Positions 1 to 10,449 are shown, counted from the first letter of the stretch. The stretch is 64,000 nt of DNA from an uncultured Eubacteriales bacterium (GCA_905188025.1 CAJJKI010000001.1:1-64000), one strand, 5' to 3'. Numbers and translations are program-made. Notes: a model not told the origin generated them from the letters alone.

Positions 1-579
1 ATTAAATTATTTGAAATAACTTGTAAATCTCCCCAAGATAAACTTTATATACCCCATGATAAATATGGTAATAGTTCTTATAATTTTGTTAATAAAGTAG
101 GTACTAATGATAATCATCTTATTACCTGTTATACTATGCCTTTTATTCGTGGAGAAAAGTTATCTCGTTATAATTTTAATGAATTATCTATATCTACTCT
201 TCTATATTTTATTAGTATATTTTTAGATGATACTAATAAAATATCTAATAATGGTATATTTGCATATGATAATTTTATTAGTAACATAATGATTAATAGT
301 ACTGGTTTTCACTGTATAGATCCTATAGATTTTACTCTTATGGATAAAGATCCATCTTTTATAGAATCAGAAAATATTAAAGTATTCTTTAATAATTTCT
401 GGGATTATTTATTTAATGATGATCTTCGTTCTTTCTGTAATATTCATCATTTAGAAAAAGAATTTCTCTATACTGATCCTATAGGTTTCTTTATTGAATT
501 AACTAATATTGTATCTAATATATATAATAAGGAAATAACTTCTGTTAAAGAAATAAAAATACTAACAAAAAGAAGATAA
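1..579 (+). CDS. kinase-fold-like protein, 3' part
   Basis: The reading frame is open from base 1, so the start lies before the window and the visible part is 192 residues. The stretch YTMPFIRGEKL resembles the hinge of phosphotransferase/protein-kinase folds. The later YDNFISNIMIN followed by HCIDPIDF resembles a catalytic loop (D-x4-N) and metal-binding loop of the aminoglycoside-kinase type, but the usual HxD and DFG are not intact. It could be a degenerate or diverged kinase-like protein. No function can be named. A bidirectional terminator starts inside its last codons. Confidence 0.5.
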   Translation: MKLFEITCKSPQDKLYIPHDKYGNSSYNFVNKVGTNDNHLITCYTMPFIRGEKLSRYNFNELSISTLLYFISIFLDDTNKISNNGIFAYDNFISNIMINSTGFHCIDPIDFTLMDKDPSFIESENIKVFFNNFWDYLFNDDLRSFCNIHHLEKEFLYTDPIGFFIELTNIVSNIYNKEITSVKEIKILTKRR

Positions 580-606
580 ACTTCAAACTGTTTATCTTCT
601 TTTTTC
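566..606. terminator. bidirectional intrinsic terminator
   Basis: A perfect 10-bp stem, GAAGATAAAC (572-581) with GTTTATCTTC (590-599), has an 8-nt loop. It is followed by a T-run on the plus strand (600-605) and on the minus strand (571-567). It can end both the kinase-like gene and lon. Confidence 0.85.
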
Positions 607-610
607 TTTT

Positions 611-650
611 CCTTTCACGATTAAATTATCTTTGTTTTAATCGTAAAAGG
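611..650 (-). repeat. 15-bp inverted repeat after lon
   Basis: Arms at 611-625 and 636-650 match at 14 of 15 positions around a 10-nt loop. Neither side has a T-run, so this is a 3' stem-loop in the lon transcript, perhaps an mRNA-stabilising structure before the true terminator. Confidence 0.6.
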
Positions 651-660
651 AAAACTATTT

Positions 661-2937
661 TTAAAACAAATCATTATATATCTCTAAATAACTATTAATA
701 TATTTAATTTTTATTCCTTTAAGTACTTCTCTAGGTATATCTTGTAAATCTTCTTTATTATCAATAGGTATATATATTGTTTTAATATTATTATTAATAG
801 CAGCCAATACTTTCTCTTTAATACCTCCTACTGGTAATACTTTACCTCTCAAAGTAATCTCTCCAGTCATACTAATAGAGCTATCTATTGGAATCTTTTT
901 AATTAAACTAATTATTGCACTAATTACTGCTACTCCAGCAGAAGGCCCATCTTTAGGTATACCCCCATTTTCAAAATGTATATGAAAATCATTCTTAATA
1001 AATATACTACTATCTATATCCATTAATTTATCATTTCCTTTAATATAACTAACAGCTACATATCCACTCTCTTTAATAGAGTCTCCTAGCATCCCAGTAA
1101 ATATTAAATTCCCATCACCTGAATATCTTAATACTGATATCTTTTGTACACATCCTCCATATGGAGTATATCCTAAAGCATTAACTACTCCTACATAACT
1201 TTCCTTCTCATTAGCTAATTCTCTATACTTATAATTACCTAAATACTTCTTAATATCGATCCTATCTTCACATTCTCCCTGTATAAGTACCTTTCTAAAT
1301 ATCTTATCAAAGCATCTTTCTAACTGTCTAACTCCAGATTCTCTAGTATAATTAAATATAATATTCTTAATATTACTACTACTAAAATTAATCTTTATCC
1401 CATATTCCCCTTCTAACTTAGGAATAATATAACTATTAGCAATACTCTCTTTCTCATTAATAGTATAACTAGACAGATCAATTATCTCTAATCTATCTCT
1501 TAATGCTTCCGGTATCATACTCTCATCATTACCTGTAAGTATAAACATAACTTTAGATAGATCATATTCCAACTCTATATAATTATCACAAAACATTCTA
1601 TTCTGTTCTTTATCAAGTACATCTAATAAAGCCGAAGCCGGATCACCCTTATAATCTTTAGTTAATTTATCTATCTCATCAATTAAGAATACTGGATTAT
1701 TAACTCCAACTCTCTTAAGTCCCTGTATAATTCTACCAGGACTAGCCCCTATATAAGTTCTTCTATGTCCTACTATCTCTCCCTCATCATGTACTCCTCC
1801 TACACTAATCTTAACAAACTTTCTACCCAAAGCCTTAGCTATAGACTTAGCAAGTGTTGTCTTACCAACACCTGGAGGCCCTATCAAACATAATATAGGA
1901 CTCTTATCTAACTTCCTCTTCTCATTAACTGCTATATATTCAATAATTCTCTCTTTAACAGACTGTAATCCAAAATGAGTCTCATTAAGACTATTCATAA
2001 CTTTATCTATATCACTTATATCTTTAGTATATTTATTCCAAGGTAAACTAACTACCCATTCAATATAATTTCTAATAATAGATAATTCAGGACTAGTCGG
2101 AGCAGTTAATTCATATCTATTCATCTCTTCTTCTAGTCTCTCACTAACATAATCAGGATATTCTTCCCTCTTAATCCTATCTTCCAATTTCTCTATATCA
2201 TTATCTTTAATATCTACTTCATTAATCTCTTCTTTAATTAACTTAATCTTCTCTTTAAGTATATAATTCTTCTGATCTTCATCAAGCTTATTCTTAAGAT
2301 TCTCTTCTATCTCATTCTCAAGCTTTACTGTCTCCATCTCTCTATTTAAATCTTCTAATATATATTTAATTCTATTCATTGGATTAGGCATATCTATATA
2401 CTTAATTTTCTCTTTATAATCTATTGGCAATTCAGCTACTATTATATCAGATAATCTAGCTAAACTATTAACCCCATTAATTCTCCCTAATACATTATTA
2501 GATATATATGAAGATATTTCTATATAATCATTAAGATCTTTAAGTAATATTCTTCTTAATGCATTAGCTTCTAATTCATTATAATCATATTCTTTAGTAG
2601 GTATAACAAAAGCTTCATAAGTATTATCATCATTCTCTATATAATTAAGTACTTCTACTCTATCTATTCCTACTACTACTAATCTAATTATCCCATTAGG
2701 AAGTTCTAGTTTTGTTTTAACTTTTCCTAACACTCCCATCTTAGGTAATTTTCTAGTATTAGGTCTTTCTTCCACTGTATCATTTAAATTAATAAATAAA
2801 ATATGATTATCATGGTGTCTTTCACTAATATCTAATATTCTTTTTTCAAGTTCAGATGATACTTCTATTCTAAGTTCATTATATGGAAGTAATACTACAT
2901 CTCTTAAAAAAAGTATTGGTAAATTAGTTTCCACCAT
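661..2937 (-). CDS. lon: ATP-dependent protease Lon (LonA type)
   Basis: Cytosolic AAA+ serine protease that degrades damaged and regulatory proteins. In order: an N-terminal LON substrate-binding domain (ILFLRDVVLLPYNE), a charged helical region, an AAA+ module with Walker A GPPGVGKTT near residue 355 and Walker B VFLIDEIDK, and a protease domain with the catalytic serine in PKDGPSAG (about residue 666) and the lysine in GGIKEKVLAA (about 707). Length (about 758 aa) is normal for LonA. The frame also opens at a GTG at 2946, but the Shine-Dalgarno AGGTG overlaps that codon; the ATG at 2937 has the best spacing. The 5' leader holds a long inverted repeat. Confidence 0.96.
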   Translation of the reverse strand: MVETNLPILFLRDVVLLPYNELRIEVSSELEKRILDISERHHDNHILFINLNDTVEERPNTRKLPKMGVLGKVKTKLELPNGIIRLVVVGIDRVEVLNYIENDDNTYEAFVIPTKEYDYNELEANALRRILLKDLNDYIEISSYISNNVLGRINGVNSLARLSDIIVAELPIDYKEKIKYIDMPNPMNRIKYILEDLNREMETVKLENEIEENLKNKLDEDQKNYILKEKIKLIKEEINEVDIKDNDIEKLEDRIKREEYPDYVSERLEEEMNRYELTAPTSPELSIIRNYIEWVVSLPWNKYTKDISDIDKVMNSLNETHFGLQSVKERIIEYIAVNEKRKLDKSPILCLIGPPGVGKTTLAKSIAKALGRKFVKISVGGVHDEGEIVGHRRTYIGASPGRIIQGLKRVGVNNPVFLIDEIDKLTKDYKGDPASALLDVLDKEQNRMFCDNYIELEYDLSKVMFILTGNDESMIPEALRDRLEIIDLSSYTINEKESIANSYIIPKLEGEYGIKINFSSSNIKNIIFNYTRESGVRQLERCFDKIFRKVLIQGECEDRIDIKKYLGNYKYRELANEKESYVGVVNALGYTPYGGCVQKISVLRYSGDGNLIFTGMLGDSIKESGYVAVSYIKGNDKLMDIDSSIFIKNDFHIHFENGGIPKDGPSAGVAVISAIISLIKKIPIDSSISMTGEITLRGKVLPVGGIKEKVLAAINNNIKTIYIPIDNKEDLQDIPREVLKGIKIKYINSYLEIYNDLF

Positions 2938-2961
2938 CATAATCACCTACTTTCAAAAACA

Positions 2962-3011
2962 AAGTAACTGTTATTATTAAATATATTTATATTTTATAAT
3001 AACTGTCACTT
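2962..3011 (-). promoter_or_regulatory. stem-loop in lon 5' leader
   Basis: Arms of 16 nt (2962-2977 and 2996-3011) match at 14 positions around an AT-rich 18-nt loop, about 11 nt upstream of the lon Shine-Dalgarno. On the lon strand the stem is followed by CTTTGTTTTTG. It may act as a weak attenuator, a stability element or an operator; the sequence cannot decide. Confidence 0.5.
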
Positions 3012-3118
3012 CCTTCTTCTTGACTAACTATTTTAATCAATTTTATCTATATATCAATAGATTTGACACATTTTTTACAGACTTTTTTTACCATCCAAAT
3101 ATTCCCATAAAATAATTC

Positions 3119-3147
3119 TTGACTTCTCTTTATTTATTCTCTATAAT
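3119..3147 (+). promoter_or_regulatory. sigmaA promoter of the Ig/esterase gene
   Basis: TTGACT (3119-3124), a 17-bp spacer and TATAAT (3142-3147). Transcription would start near 3154, only a few bases before a terminator-like hairpin. Confidence 0.8.
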
Positions 3148-3160
3148 AAGTAAATGTAGT

Positions 3161-3191
3161 GTAATTATCGCCAAAGATAATTACTTTTTTT
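3161..3191 (+). terminator. intrinsic terminator in the leader (attenuator candidate)
   Basis: Perfect 9-bp stem GTAATTATC/GATAATTAC with loop GCCAAA and seven Ts. It sits between the promoter at 3119-3147 and the ATG at 3249, so most transcripts would stop after about 40 nt unless it is read through. Confidence 0.75.
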
Positions 3192-3248
3192 CTTGTAAAA
3201 TTATCTTATTAATTATATAATAAATATATAAGAAAAGGATTGATAACT

Positions 3249-5147
3249 ATGTATTTTAAAGATAAAGAAAACACTAATATTGATAATGAATTTAATAATC
3301 ATAAATTTAAATTTAATCTCCCTCATATTAATCTAAATAATAAAAATATTCTTCTTATCATTATCGGTGTTATCCTCCTAGTATTTGGAATAATCTTTCT
3401 AATCACTCTAAATACTAAGAATAAAGTTAATTACTTTCTCTCTATAAATGGCGATGAACTAATCACTATCTATAAAAATAATGAATATATTGAGCCCGGT
3501 TACACAGCTAGAGATAATAAAGGTAATGATCTCACAAAAGAAGTCATTATCGATAGTAATCTAGATACCACCACTACTGGAGATTATGAAATAATCTACA
3601 CTTTCCATGATAAATCATTAAAAAGATATATCACTGTAACTGATAAACCAGTCGGTGCTACTTATATCTATCTAAAAGGATCTAACACTATCTATCTAAA
3701 TATAAATGATAAGTACATTGAACCTGGTTACCTAGTAATAGACTCCATTGATAGTAGTCTTACTGATAAAGTAACTGTCTATAATAAAATAGATACCAGC
3801 AAAAAAGGTACCTATCAAATAGTATACACCGTAACTAATTCTACCGGAATCACTACCAGTGCAAAGAGAACTGTAATCGTAATGGATGGTAACATTTCCC
3901 TATCATTAGATAACGAAGGCTACACCAATAAAGAAGTAGGTATAAATATCTATATCATGGATAACTACTTTGATTATCTCCTCTTACCAGATGGTACAAA
4001 AATAAAAGATAAATCATATACATATAAAGTTACTAGTAACGGAGAATATAAATTTATTAGTTACAATAAAACCGGTAAAGGAACTGAATCCACTATAACT
4101 GTATCTAATATTGATAAAGAAGGCCCAACCGGATCATGCTCTGGATCATATGGTAATGGCAAAAGTACTATTACCATAAGTGCACAAGATAAAGCTGGTA
4201 TCAGTAAATATAACTTTAACGGAACTAACTATACTAGTAATACTATTACTGTAAATAAAGAATATAATAGTGTCACTATAACCGTATATGATAAACTAGG
4301 TAACAGTAGTGATATCACATGTAAATTAACTAAAAAAACTACTCCCACCCCATCATCTACTAGTAGTTCATCTAGTTCATCAAAATCATCATCTAGTAAA
4401 CCATCTTCTAGTGGAAGCGCTCCATCAGGTAATACTAATATCAATGGAGAAATGTATACTGTTACTGACACTATCGGTCTAGGTTATTACATAGGATCAG
4501 ATAAAAAACAATTCTCATACTACTTATATGTACCAAAGAATCTTAAAAGTAATATGCCCCTAGTATTATATCTAAGTGGTAAAGGAGAACTAGGTAATGA
4601 CTATGTAGTTAAAAGTCATAATAATTATCTAGGTATTAAAAGTAGCCCTTTAAATGATGTAAGAAAACATGGTAAAAAATTCAATGCTATCATCCTAGTA
4701 CCTCAAGTACCACAAGGACAAACTGTATATGGCTATGATAAAAGTATACTTGAATTAATCAGCCTCATTTCAAAATCTTACAGTATCAACAAAAATAAAA
4801 TATCTATAGCTGGCTTATCTCATGGTTGCTATGGAACTCTATCATTTGTTAATGGTCATCAAAACTATTTCTCAGCAGCCGTTCTAATGGGCTGTAAATG
4901 TGATAGCAAATATGTCTCTCCATTCACCACTCTTCCCGTATGGGCAATCACTGGAGCTGGTGAAGGATCAGGTAACGGTACTGGAAGCTTTGCTTGGTTC
5001 GCAAAACAAATAAATGCTGCCGGAGGAAATGCTAAAGCAAATACTCTAGATGGTAAACCACACAATATCGTTACTGATAATTATTCCGTATTTAGAGATG
5101 ATAATTTCAATCTAATCAACTGGATGATTAGTCAAACCAAAAAATAA
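3249..5147 (+). CDS. membrane-anchored Ig-like domain protein with C-terminal esterase-like domain
   Basis: Predicted surface protein of 632 residues. A cytoplasmic tail of about 30 residues is followed by one membrane segment (ILLIIIGVILLVFGIIFLI), which should place the rest outside. Two DUF5011-like Ig domains follow (each with an EPGY motif), then a third Ig-like region, a Ser-rich linker (about residues 360-395), and an alpha/beta-hydrolase domain. That domain has the nucleophile elbow GLSHG near residue 520 and a late His in GKPHNIV, as in feruloyl-esterase/depolymerase-like enzymes. The ATG at 3249 is 9 nt after AAAAGGA and is preferred over an upstream TTG. The substrate is unknown; a carbohydrate ester is a guess. 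Confidence 0.75.
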   Translation: MYFKDKENTNIDNEFNNHKFKFNLPHINLNNKNILLIIIGVILLVFGIIFLITLNTKNKVNYFLSINGDELITIYKNNEYIEPGYTARDNKGNDLTKEVIIDSNLDTTTTGDYEIIYTFHDKSLKRYITVTDKPVGATYIYLKGSNTIYLNINDKYIEPGYLVIDSIDSSLTDKVTVYNKIDTSKKGTYQIVYTVTNSTGITTSAKRTVIVMDGNISLSLDNEGYTNKEVGINIYIMDNYFDYLLLPDGTKIKDKSYTYKVTSNGEYKFISYNKTGKGTESTITVSNIDKEGPTGSCSGSYGNGKSTITISAQDKAGISKYNFNGTNYTSNTITVNKEYNSVTITVYDKLGNSSDITCKLTKKTTPTPSSTSSSSSSSKSSSSKPSSSGSAPSGNTNINGEMYTVTDTIGLGYYIGSDKKQFSYYLYVPKNLKSNMPLVLYLSGKGELGNDYVVKSHNNYLGIKSSPLNDVRKHGKKFNAIILVPQVPQGQTVYGYDKSILELISLISKSYSINKNKISIAGLSHGCYGTLSFVNGHQNYFSAAVLMGCKCDSKYVSPFTTLPVWAITGAGEGSGNGTGSFAWFAKQINAAGGNAKANTLDGKPHNIVTDNYSVFRDDNFNLINWMISQTKK

Positions 5148-5160
5148 AATACAAAACATA

Positions 5161-5193
5161 AAAAATAGTATGGTTATATCATACTATTTTTCT
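5161..5193 (+). terminator. intrinsic terminator
   Basis: Stem AAAAATAGTATG (5161-5172) with CATACTATTTTT (5180-5191), 7-nt loop, immediately after the stop codon of the Ig/esterase gene. Confidence 0.8.
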
Positions 5194-5284
5194 TATCCTC
5201 TTCCACACTAAATTTTATTGTTTTGTTTTGTAAAATCAATCATTAAATAATTCTTAACTTTACTCCACACTAAACTTATATAGA

Positions 5285-5318
5285 ACAAAAAAAGACTTCA
5301 CCAAAATGAAGCCTTTTC
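5285..5318 (-). terminator. intrinsic terminator
   Basis: On the minus strand AAAAGGCTTCA pairs with TGAAGTCTTTT (one G-U) and runs into seven Ts, just after the stop codon of the large exported protein. Confidence 0.85.
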
Positions 5319-5324
5319 ATATAT

Positions 5325-8300
5325 CTATCCTAATACAAATGGATCAGAAGAAGTTCCACTACCTGATGCTATTGTTACAGTTCTCTTTAAATATAATGAA
5401 GGAGCTACTGCAAATGATACTGAATTAGCTGTATCAGCTTCAACATTACCAGGATAAGATACACCACTAATAGTAGTAGATCCTCTATATGCTAATACTG
5501 TAGAAGTACTATTACCACCCATAAACCAGTAGAAAGTACCATAAAACATTCTATATATCCAGTTTAAATCTGTACTAGTTCTATTATTATAAGCACAGTT
5601 TCTTCCATATAATCCATAATATCTTATCTTACAACTAGATGAAGTATAACTAGCTGTAGCATAACCATAATCACTTGGATACAATATTCCAATATAACCA
5701 GTATTAGCTGTACCATTACGTTCAGCCGCATATGCTTCAGTAGTCATCATATCAATCGTAACACTATTACTAAAATACCATGTCTCACTATCTACCATCG
5801 CCTTAGCAGCTGTACCTAAATTACTATAATAAGTATCCAGTGTTGATTTAACTAACGAAGTAGACCAAGTAGAAGCATTAGAAGTTTGATTACTAAATTT
5901 CATTGTTCCAATAGAACTATTTCTAACTATCTTTATCTTATTTGTGCCATTTATATTAAATACTCCTACAATACGCCATAACTCACCATTAAATGATACA
6001 TAGTTATTAACATAGCCCCCTTGATACCTATAATCATTACCAATCTTAGTAAGACCAGTAGGCAACTTATCTATAAGATAACTAGATCCACTAGTAACTG
6101 AAATAGCTGAAGATTTAACATAACTACTATTTCCTACCTTATCAGTTAATTTAACACATATATAATATGTTCCAGATGAAGGAGTATTAAAACTATAATT
6201 AGAGTTAGTAGAAGAAGTATAACCAGTTGTAGGACAACTACTACTTGTTTGAATTAAATATCCATAAGAACTAATTCCACTTCCACTATCACTTGCTGTT
6301 ACCTTAGCTTCTATTGTTGAATAGTTAAGTGTTGCTGTAACTGATCCTGTAGGAGCTGTATTATCTACATAGAATGGATTACTTACTTTAGTAGTACAAG
6401 CACCATCTACCCCACAAGCTTTAGCTATCAAATAATATTTACCAGTTTTTGAACTAATAGAAACTGTAGAGCCACTAGTGAAAGTAGTATTTGGAGTAGC
6501 TGAATCACTAGTAGACCAAATATATTTAAATGATGAACTATCTAAATTAGCATTTCCCTTAGTAACTGTAATCGTACTACTAACAGTACCAGCCACATAA
6601 CTACTATTTCCATTAGTACCAAATGTAATAGATGGTGCTACAATAGCATTCCAGTGAGCATATATTGTAAAATCACTAGCACTTGATACAGTTGTAGTTG
6701 AAGATATTTTATTACCACCAATAGCAGCTGTATACCATCCATCAAATGAATATCCATCTCTAGTAGGAATACATAATGTACCATAAGTAGAACCTGTTAC
6801 TACAGAAGTTGAATAGCATCCACTTCCACCATTATTATTATAAGTTAATTTAACACTATTAGCAGCTAATAAAGTAATCTTTGCTGCTCCACTACCACTC
6901 TTTGCATAATTAGGTGTTGGCGTTGATGATACATTAGTAGTACTATATGTTAAAGTAGATGCTGCTGAAGAAGTACTACATTTATAACAGTACATATATT
7001 TATCAGTTAATGAAGAGTTTCCTATATAACCAGAGCCGCCTCCAGAAGCTTGAACGTGGTATGAACCTCCACCGCCATAGTAGCCAGAACCGCCTCCAGT
7101 AGAAGGTCCCCCGTTAGCACCACCATAACCAAAACCAGCTACAGCATTATTACCATATAGTGATGAATTACAATTACTACATGTAGAAGCATTAATTACA
7201 TTGTATCCACCAGCAGTCTGTGTTCCTCCAGAACCATAAGAACCCCAACCACCTACACCAGGTGTAACTCCATCTACTCCTTGGTATCCACCACCATTTC
7301 CACCATTAGCATTATTTGTGCCTGAAGTAGAATAAAATCCTCCACCGCCAGCACCAGCTACGATTAAAACTGATGAAGTTGAACTACTTAATGTCTTTAA
7401 TAAACCAGATTTGGTAGCTATATGAGTAGCTCCTCCACCACAACCAAACCATCTTTTATTGTATTGAGCAGAGTTATCATTACCACAACCTCCTCCACCA
7501 TTGTATCCACCAGCAGTAGAGCCTTGTGTCATTGATGAACCTTCTCCACCAACATTTATATATAAAGTCGTACCTTTAGTTAAAGTAATTGAACCCTTTG
7601 AATATCCACCATAACCACCTAAAATATTACTGTGGCCGCCACCTTGAGCTCCCCACACTTCTAGTCTATATTCACCAGTAACAGGAACCACATAACTGTA
7701 TTCACCAGATGAAGTATATAAATTATCTGAGCCTGTTGCTTTGCTAAATGGTATACCAATACTTCTTAAATATCCTGTATTACCAGCTTTATCTCTTACC
7801 TTAACGCATCCATAATATGTTGTACCAGCAGTAAGCCCACTATTATAAGTTTTCGTAGTAGCAGTCTGATTAGTATAAGTAGCCGATTCACAAGTACCAC
7901 TAGTTAAAGCAAATCCATATGTCGTATTAAGTCCTGAACCATCATCACCCTGACCAGTCAATGATAAAGTAAATTTTTCATTAGCAAAAGCTAACTTTGC
8001 ATTACCATAAGGAGCTATATTATCAGTCCACTTAGCATATAATTTTTGATTAGCAGTACCAGTAAATTGTGTTGTACTAGTTATTGCTGTTCCTGTACCA
8101 TTTTCTCCCGTATACCATCCCTTAAAACTATATCCTGGTCTAACCGGAGTAGGCATTATACCATAACTACTTCCATAACTAATTGTTTTACTCTCATCTT
8201 TTGATAAATCTACTTTTATCTTATAATTAGTAAATGTTAAATGATTAGCTGTTGTACTCCAAAGACCAACTCTAAATCCAGCACCTGTATTAGCAACATT

Positions 8301-10385
8301 ATTGTCTACTGTCATCTGTCTTGTTGTAACTGTCTCACTACTACTTGGGTAATATCCTTGTATAAAGTTTCTAGGTGTAGTATTTTTTACCGTTACTAAT
8401 GTTCCAGCACTAGTAGTAGGTCTCATCAAAAATCTTGCATAACCATTATTACCATCATTTGTATAAACATAACTACCTGATATATAAGTAAGCGTTAACG
8501 TATAAGTATCCCCTGAAGTGAAACTATATCCATACATTATAGGCAATGTTGCTTCAGTAGCAGTAGCAGTACCATTAAGAGTTAATGTAGAGGCACTATA
8601 GTCATAAGTAGCCGTAACCCCACTAGCGGTTCCACTGTTAATACTAAATATATTTCCATCAAAAGTAACTGTATATGCACTAGCAGTAACTGTAATATCT
8701 TTAGTAGCATTAGCTTTATAATAATTAGTTCCTTCTGCCTGATTAACTATAACTGAAGAACTACCTACATTATTAGCAGTAATTGTTCCACTAGTGTTAC
8801 TTGACTTACTAACAGTAATAATATTATTACCACCAGATACAGTTATTGCCCCATCTCCTGTACAATTATAAGCAAATGTACCACTCTTATTACCAGGATA
8901 TGCTAAAGTAGGTAAATTACTAATCGTACAAGTAGCTTGTATCTTATTAATTGTATATGTCTTTGTAATACTACCAGCATACTTTCCTTTACCAGTAATC
9001 GTAACTGTAGCTATACCAGCATTAATATTATTTTCATAAGTTAAAGAATAATTAGTTCCCTCATTAAGAGTAGTACTACCATCCTTTACTGTTACTGTAG
9101 GTTTTATCTCATTACCTGTATAATTAAAACTATTACTATTTAAAGTAACTGTAAGTTCACCCATAGGTACAGCATTATTTACTATAATATTTGTCTGCGA
9201 AGTTACACCATCTGAATAAAGCAAAGCTCCATTCCTTACTACATTTGCTGGTAACACTACCTCAGTACTTCCATCAGTATAACCTGCTGTTAATGTAAAT
9301 GTATACTGATATCCATTAGTAATAGCAGTTCTATCTACACTACTACCAAAAGTTAAAATATTATTTGTAAGTTGCATACTACTTGGAGCTATTATCTCAT
9401 CATAAATACCACTCTCAGCATCTACGCAAGATAATGTAATTGTAATATTTTCTCCTCCAGTAACCATTGTCTTACTAGGTTCACCCCAAGTACATACTGG
9501 TTTAGTATTGTCTATTTGACTAGCTGTAATTGTAATTGAATCACTTACTGTATTTCCCGCTGCATCTTTAAACCATACATAATAAGTTCCTGCTGAACTA
9601 ACTGGATACACTAAATCATATGTTTTACCAATATTATCTGTAATTTGAACCCAATTACTATCACTTACCGTACTACTAGTAGTAACCGCATAAGCAACAA
9701 TATTTCTAATACTATTCGTAGCAGTAGCATTAATTACTTGTTTATTATTACTAATAGTTGATACTTCAAAATCTTCTGTTATCGTACCATTATTACAAGC
9801 TCCATCAAGTGATAAATTAAACTTTCTAGCAGCCGTATCCACTGGTGCTGGAGTAGTTTCTTCTTTATCTAACCATATCCATAAATAATATGTCTTTTTC
9901 GTAGTATCAGCAGTTGTTGTATTATTAGATTTCTCACTCTCTAATAAATATACCTTATCACCAACCGTTAAATCTTTAAAGTTACCTTTAGATACTATTC
10001 CACTATTACAATTAGTTCCATCAGTAGTCAAAGAATACATAAAATATTTTGAACTAGCTAAATATGTTCCTATTTCATTAACATTTAGCCACATATCTGT
10101 ATATGCTACACCTTGTCCATTAACTGTTGTAGTAATCTCTTTCTTAATAACATGACTAGCTTTTGTTGAATCAGTACAATCAGTAGGAATAATTGAAGCC
10201 GCTGAAGCACTAACTTTATCTACTCCCTGTGCTGAACAACTCAAATTAGGAGCAGCTGTAAATCCTATATTAACTTTCTGTCCCTCTGAAGAATGCCATA
10301 TATAATAAGCATATGTCCCACCTGTAACAATACCTATAATTAACATAATTGCTATTAATAGTATTCTTATCTTATTTTTCTTCAT
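5325..10385 (-). CDS. very large exported multidomain surface protein
   Basis: 1,686 residues. An N-terminal hydrophobic segment ending in GGTYAYY resembles a TasA/camelysin-type signal. The first 200 residues match the N-terminus of the exported protein at 34184-36025. Then come Ig-like segments, an MBG-type domain (near GNEIKPTVTVKD), an InlB B-repeat (GYSFKGWYTGENGTG), a glycine-rich domain (GEYRLEVWGAQGGG onward), a second InlB-type repeat (GYSFDGWYTA), more Ig-like segments, and a C-terminal domain beginning near FNGELWRIVGVF and ending LKRTVTIASGSG. No LPXTG motif or C-terminal membrane tail is seen, so attachment is unclear. GGGGTGA precedes the ATG. An adhesin or matrix role is inference. 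Confidence 0.8.
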   Translation of the reverse strand: MKKNKIRILLIAIMLIIGIVTGGTYAYYIWHSSEGQKVNIGFTAAPNLSCSAQGVDKVSASAASIIPTDCTDSTKASHVIKKEITTTVNGQGVAYTDMWLNVNEIGTYLASSKYFMYSLTTDGTNCNSGIVSKGNFKDLTVGDKVYLLESEKSNNTTTADTTKKTYYLWIWLDKEETTPAPVDTAARKFNLSLDGACNNGTITEDFEVSTISNNKQVINATATNSIRNIVAYAVTTSSTVSDSNWVQITDNIGKTYDLVYPVSSAGTYYVWFKDAAGNTVSDSITITASQIDNTKPVCTWGEPSKTMVTGGENITITLSCVDAESGIYDEIIAPSSMQLTNNILTFGSSVDRTAITNGYQYTFTLTAGYTDGSTEVVLPANVVRNGALLYSDGVTSQTNIIVNNAVPMGELTVTLNSNSFNYTGNEIKPTVTVKDGSTTLNEGTNYSLTYENNINAGIATVTITGKGKYAGSITKTYTINKIQATCTISNLPTLAYPGNKSGTFAYNCTGDGAITVSGGNNIITVSKSSNTSGTITANNVGSSSVIVNQAEGTNYYKANATKDITVTASAYTVTFDGNIFSINSGTASGVTATYDYSASTLTLNGTATATEATLPIMYGYSFTSGDTYTLTLTYISGSYVYTNDGNNGYARFLMRPTTSAGTLVTVKNTTPRNFIQGYYPSSSETVTTRQMTVDNNVANTGAGFRVGLWSTTANHLTFTNYKIKVDLSKDESKTISYGSSYGIMPTPVRPGYSFKGWYTGENGTGTAITSTTQFTGTANQKLYAKWTDNIAPYGNAKLAFANEKFTLSLTGQGDDGSGLNTTYGFALTSGTCESATYTNQTATTKTYNSGLTAGTTYYGCVKVRDKAGNTGYLRSIGIPFSKATGSDNLYTSSGEYSYVVPVTGEYRLEVWGAQGGGHSNILGGYGGYSKGSITLTKGTTLYINVGGEGSSMTQGSTAGGYNGGGGCGNDNSAQYNKRWFGCGGGATHIATKSGLLKTLSSSTSSVLIVAGAGGGGFYSTSGTNNANGGNGGGYQGVDGVTPGVGGWGSYGSGGTQTAGGYNVINASTCSNCNSSLYGNNAVAGFGYGGANGGPSTGGGSGYYGGGGSYHVQASGGGSGYIGNSSLTDKYMYCYKCSTSSAASTLTYSTTNVSSTPTPNYAKSGSGAAKITLLAANSVKLTYNNNGGSGCYSTSVVTGSTYGTLCIPTRDGYSFDGWYTAAIGGNKISSTTTVSSASDFTIYAHWNAIVAPSITFGTNGNSSYVAGTVSSTITVTKGNANLDSSSFKYIWSTSDSATPNTTFTSGSTVSISSKTGKYYLIAKACGVDGACTTKVSNPFYVDNTAPTGSVTATLNYSTIEAKVTASDSGSGISSYGYLIQTSSSCPTTGYTSSTNSNYSFNTPSSGTYYICVKLTDKVGNSSYVKSSAISVTSGSSYLIDKLPTGLTKIGNDYRYQGGYVNNYVSFNGELWRIVGVFNINGTNKIKIVRNSSIGTMKFSNQTSNASTWSTSLVKSTLDTYYSNLGTAAKAMVDSETWYFSNSVTIDMMTTEAYAAERNGTANTGYIGILYPSDYGYATASYTSSSCKIRYYGLYGRNCAYNNRTSTDLNWIYRMFYGTFYWFMGGNSTSTVLAYRGSTTISGVSYPGNVEADTANSVSFAVAPSLYLKRTVTIASGSGTSSDPFVLG

Positions 10386-10449
10386 TTATATCACCCCAAT
10401 GATACTCTTTACTATCATAATAATACACTAATATAATTATATCAAAACA

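Noticed and set aside
5325..10385. A sortase-anchored (LPXTG) surface protein.
   Set aside because: The C-terminus has no LPXTG-like motif, hydrophobic stretch or basic tail.
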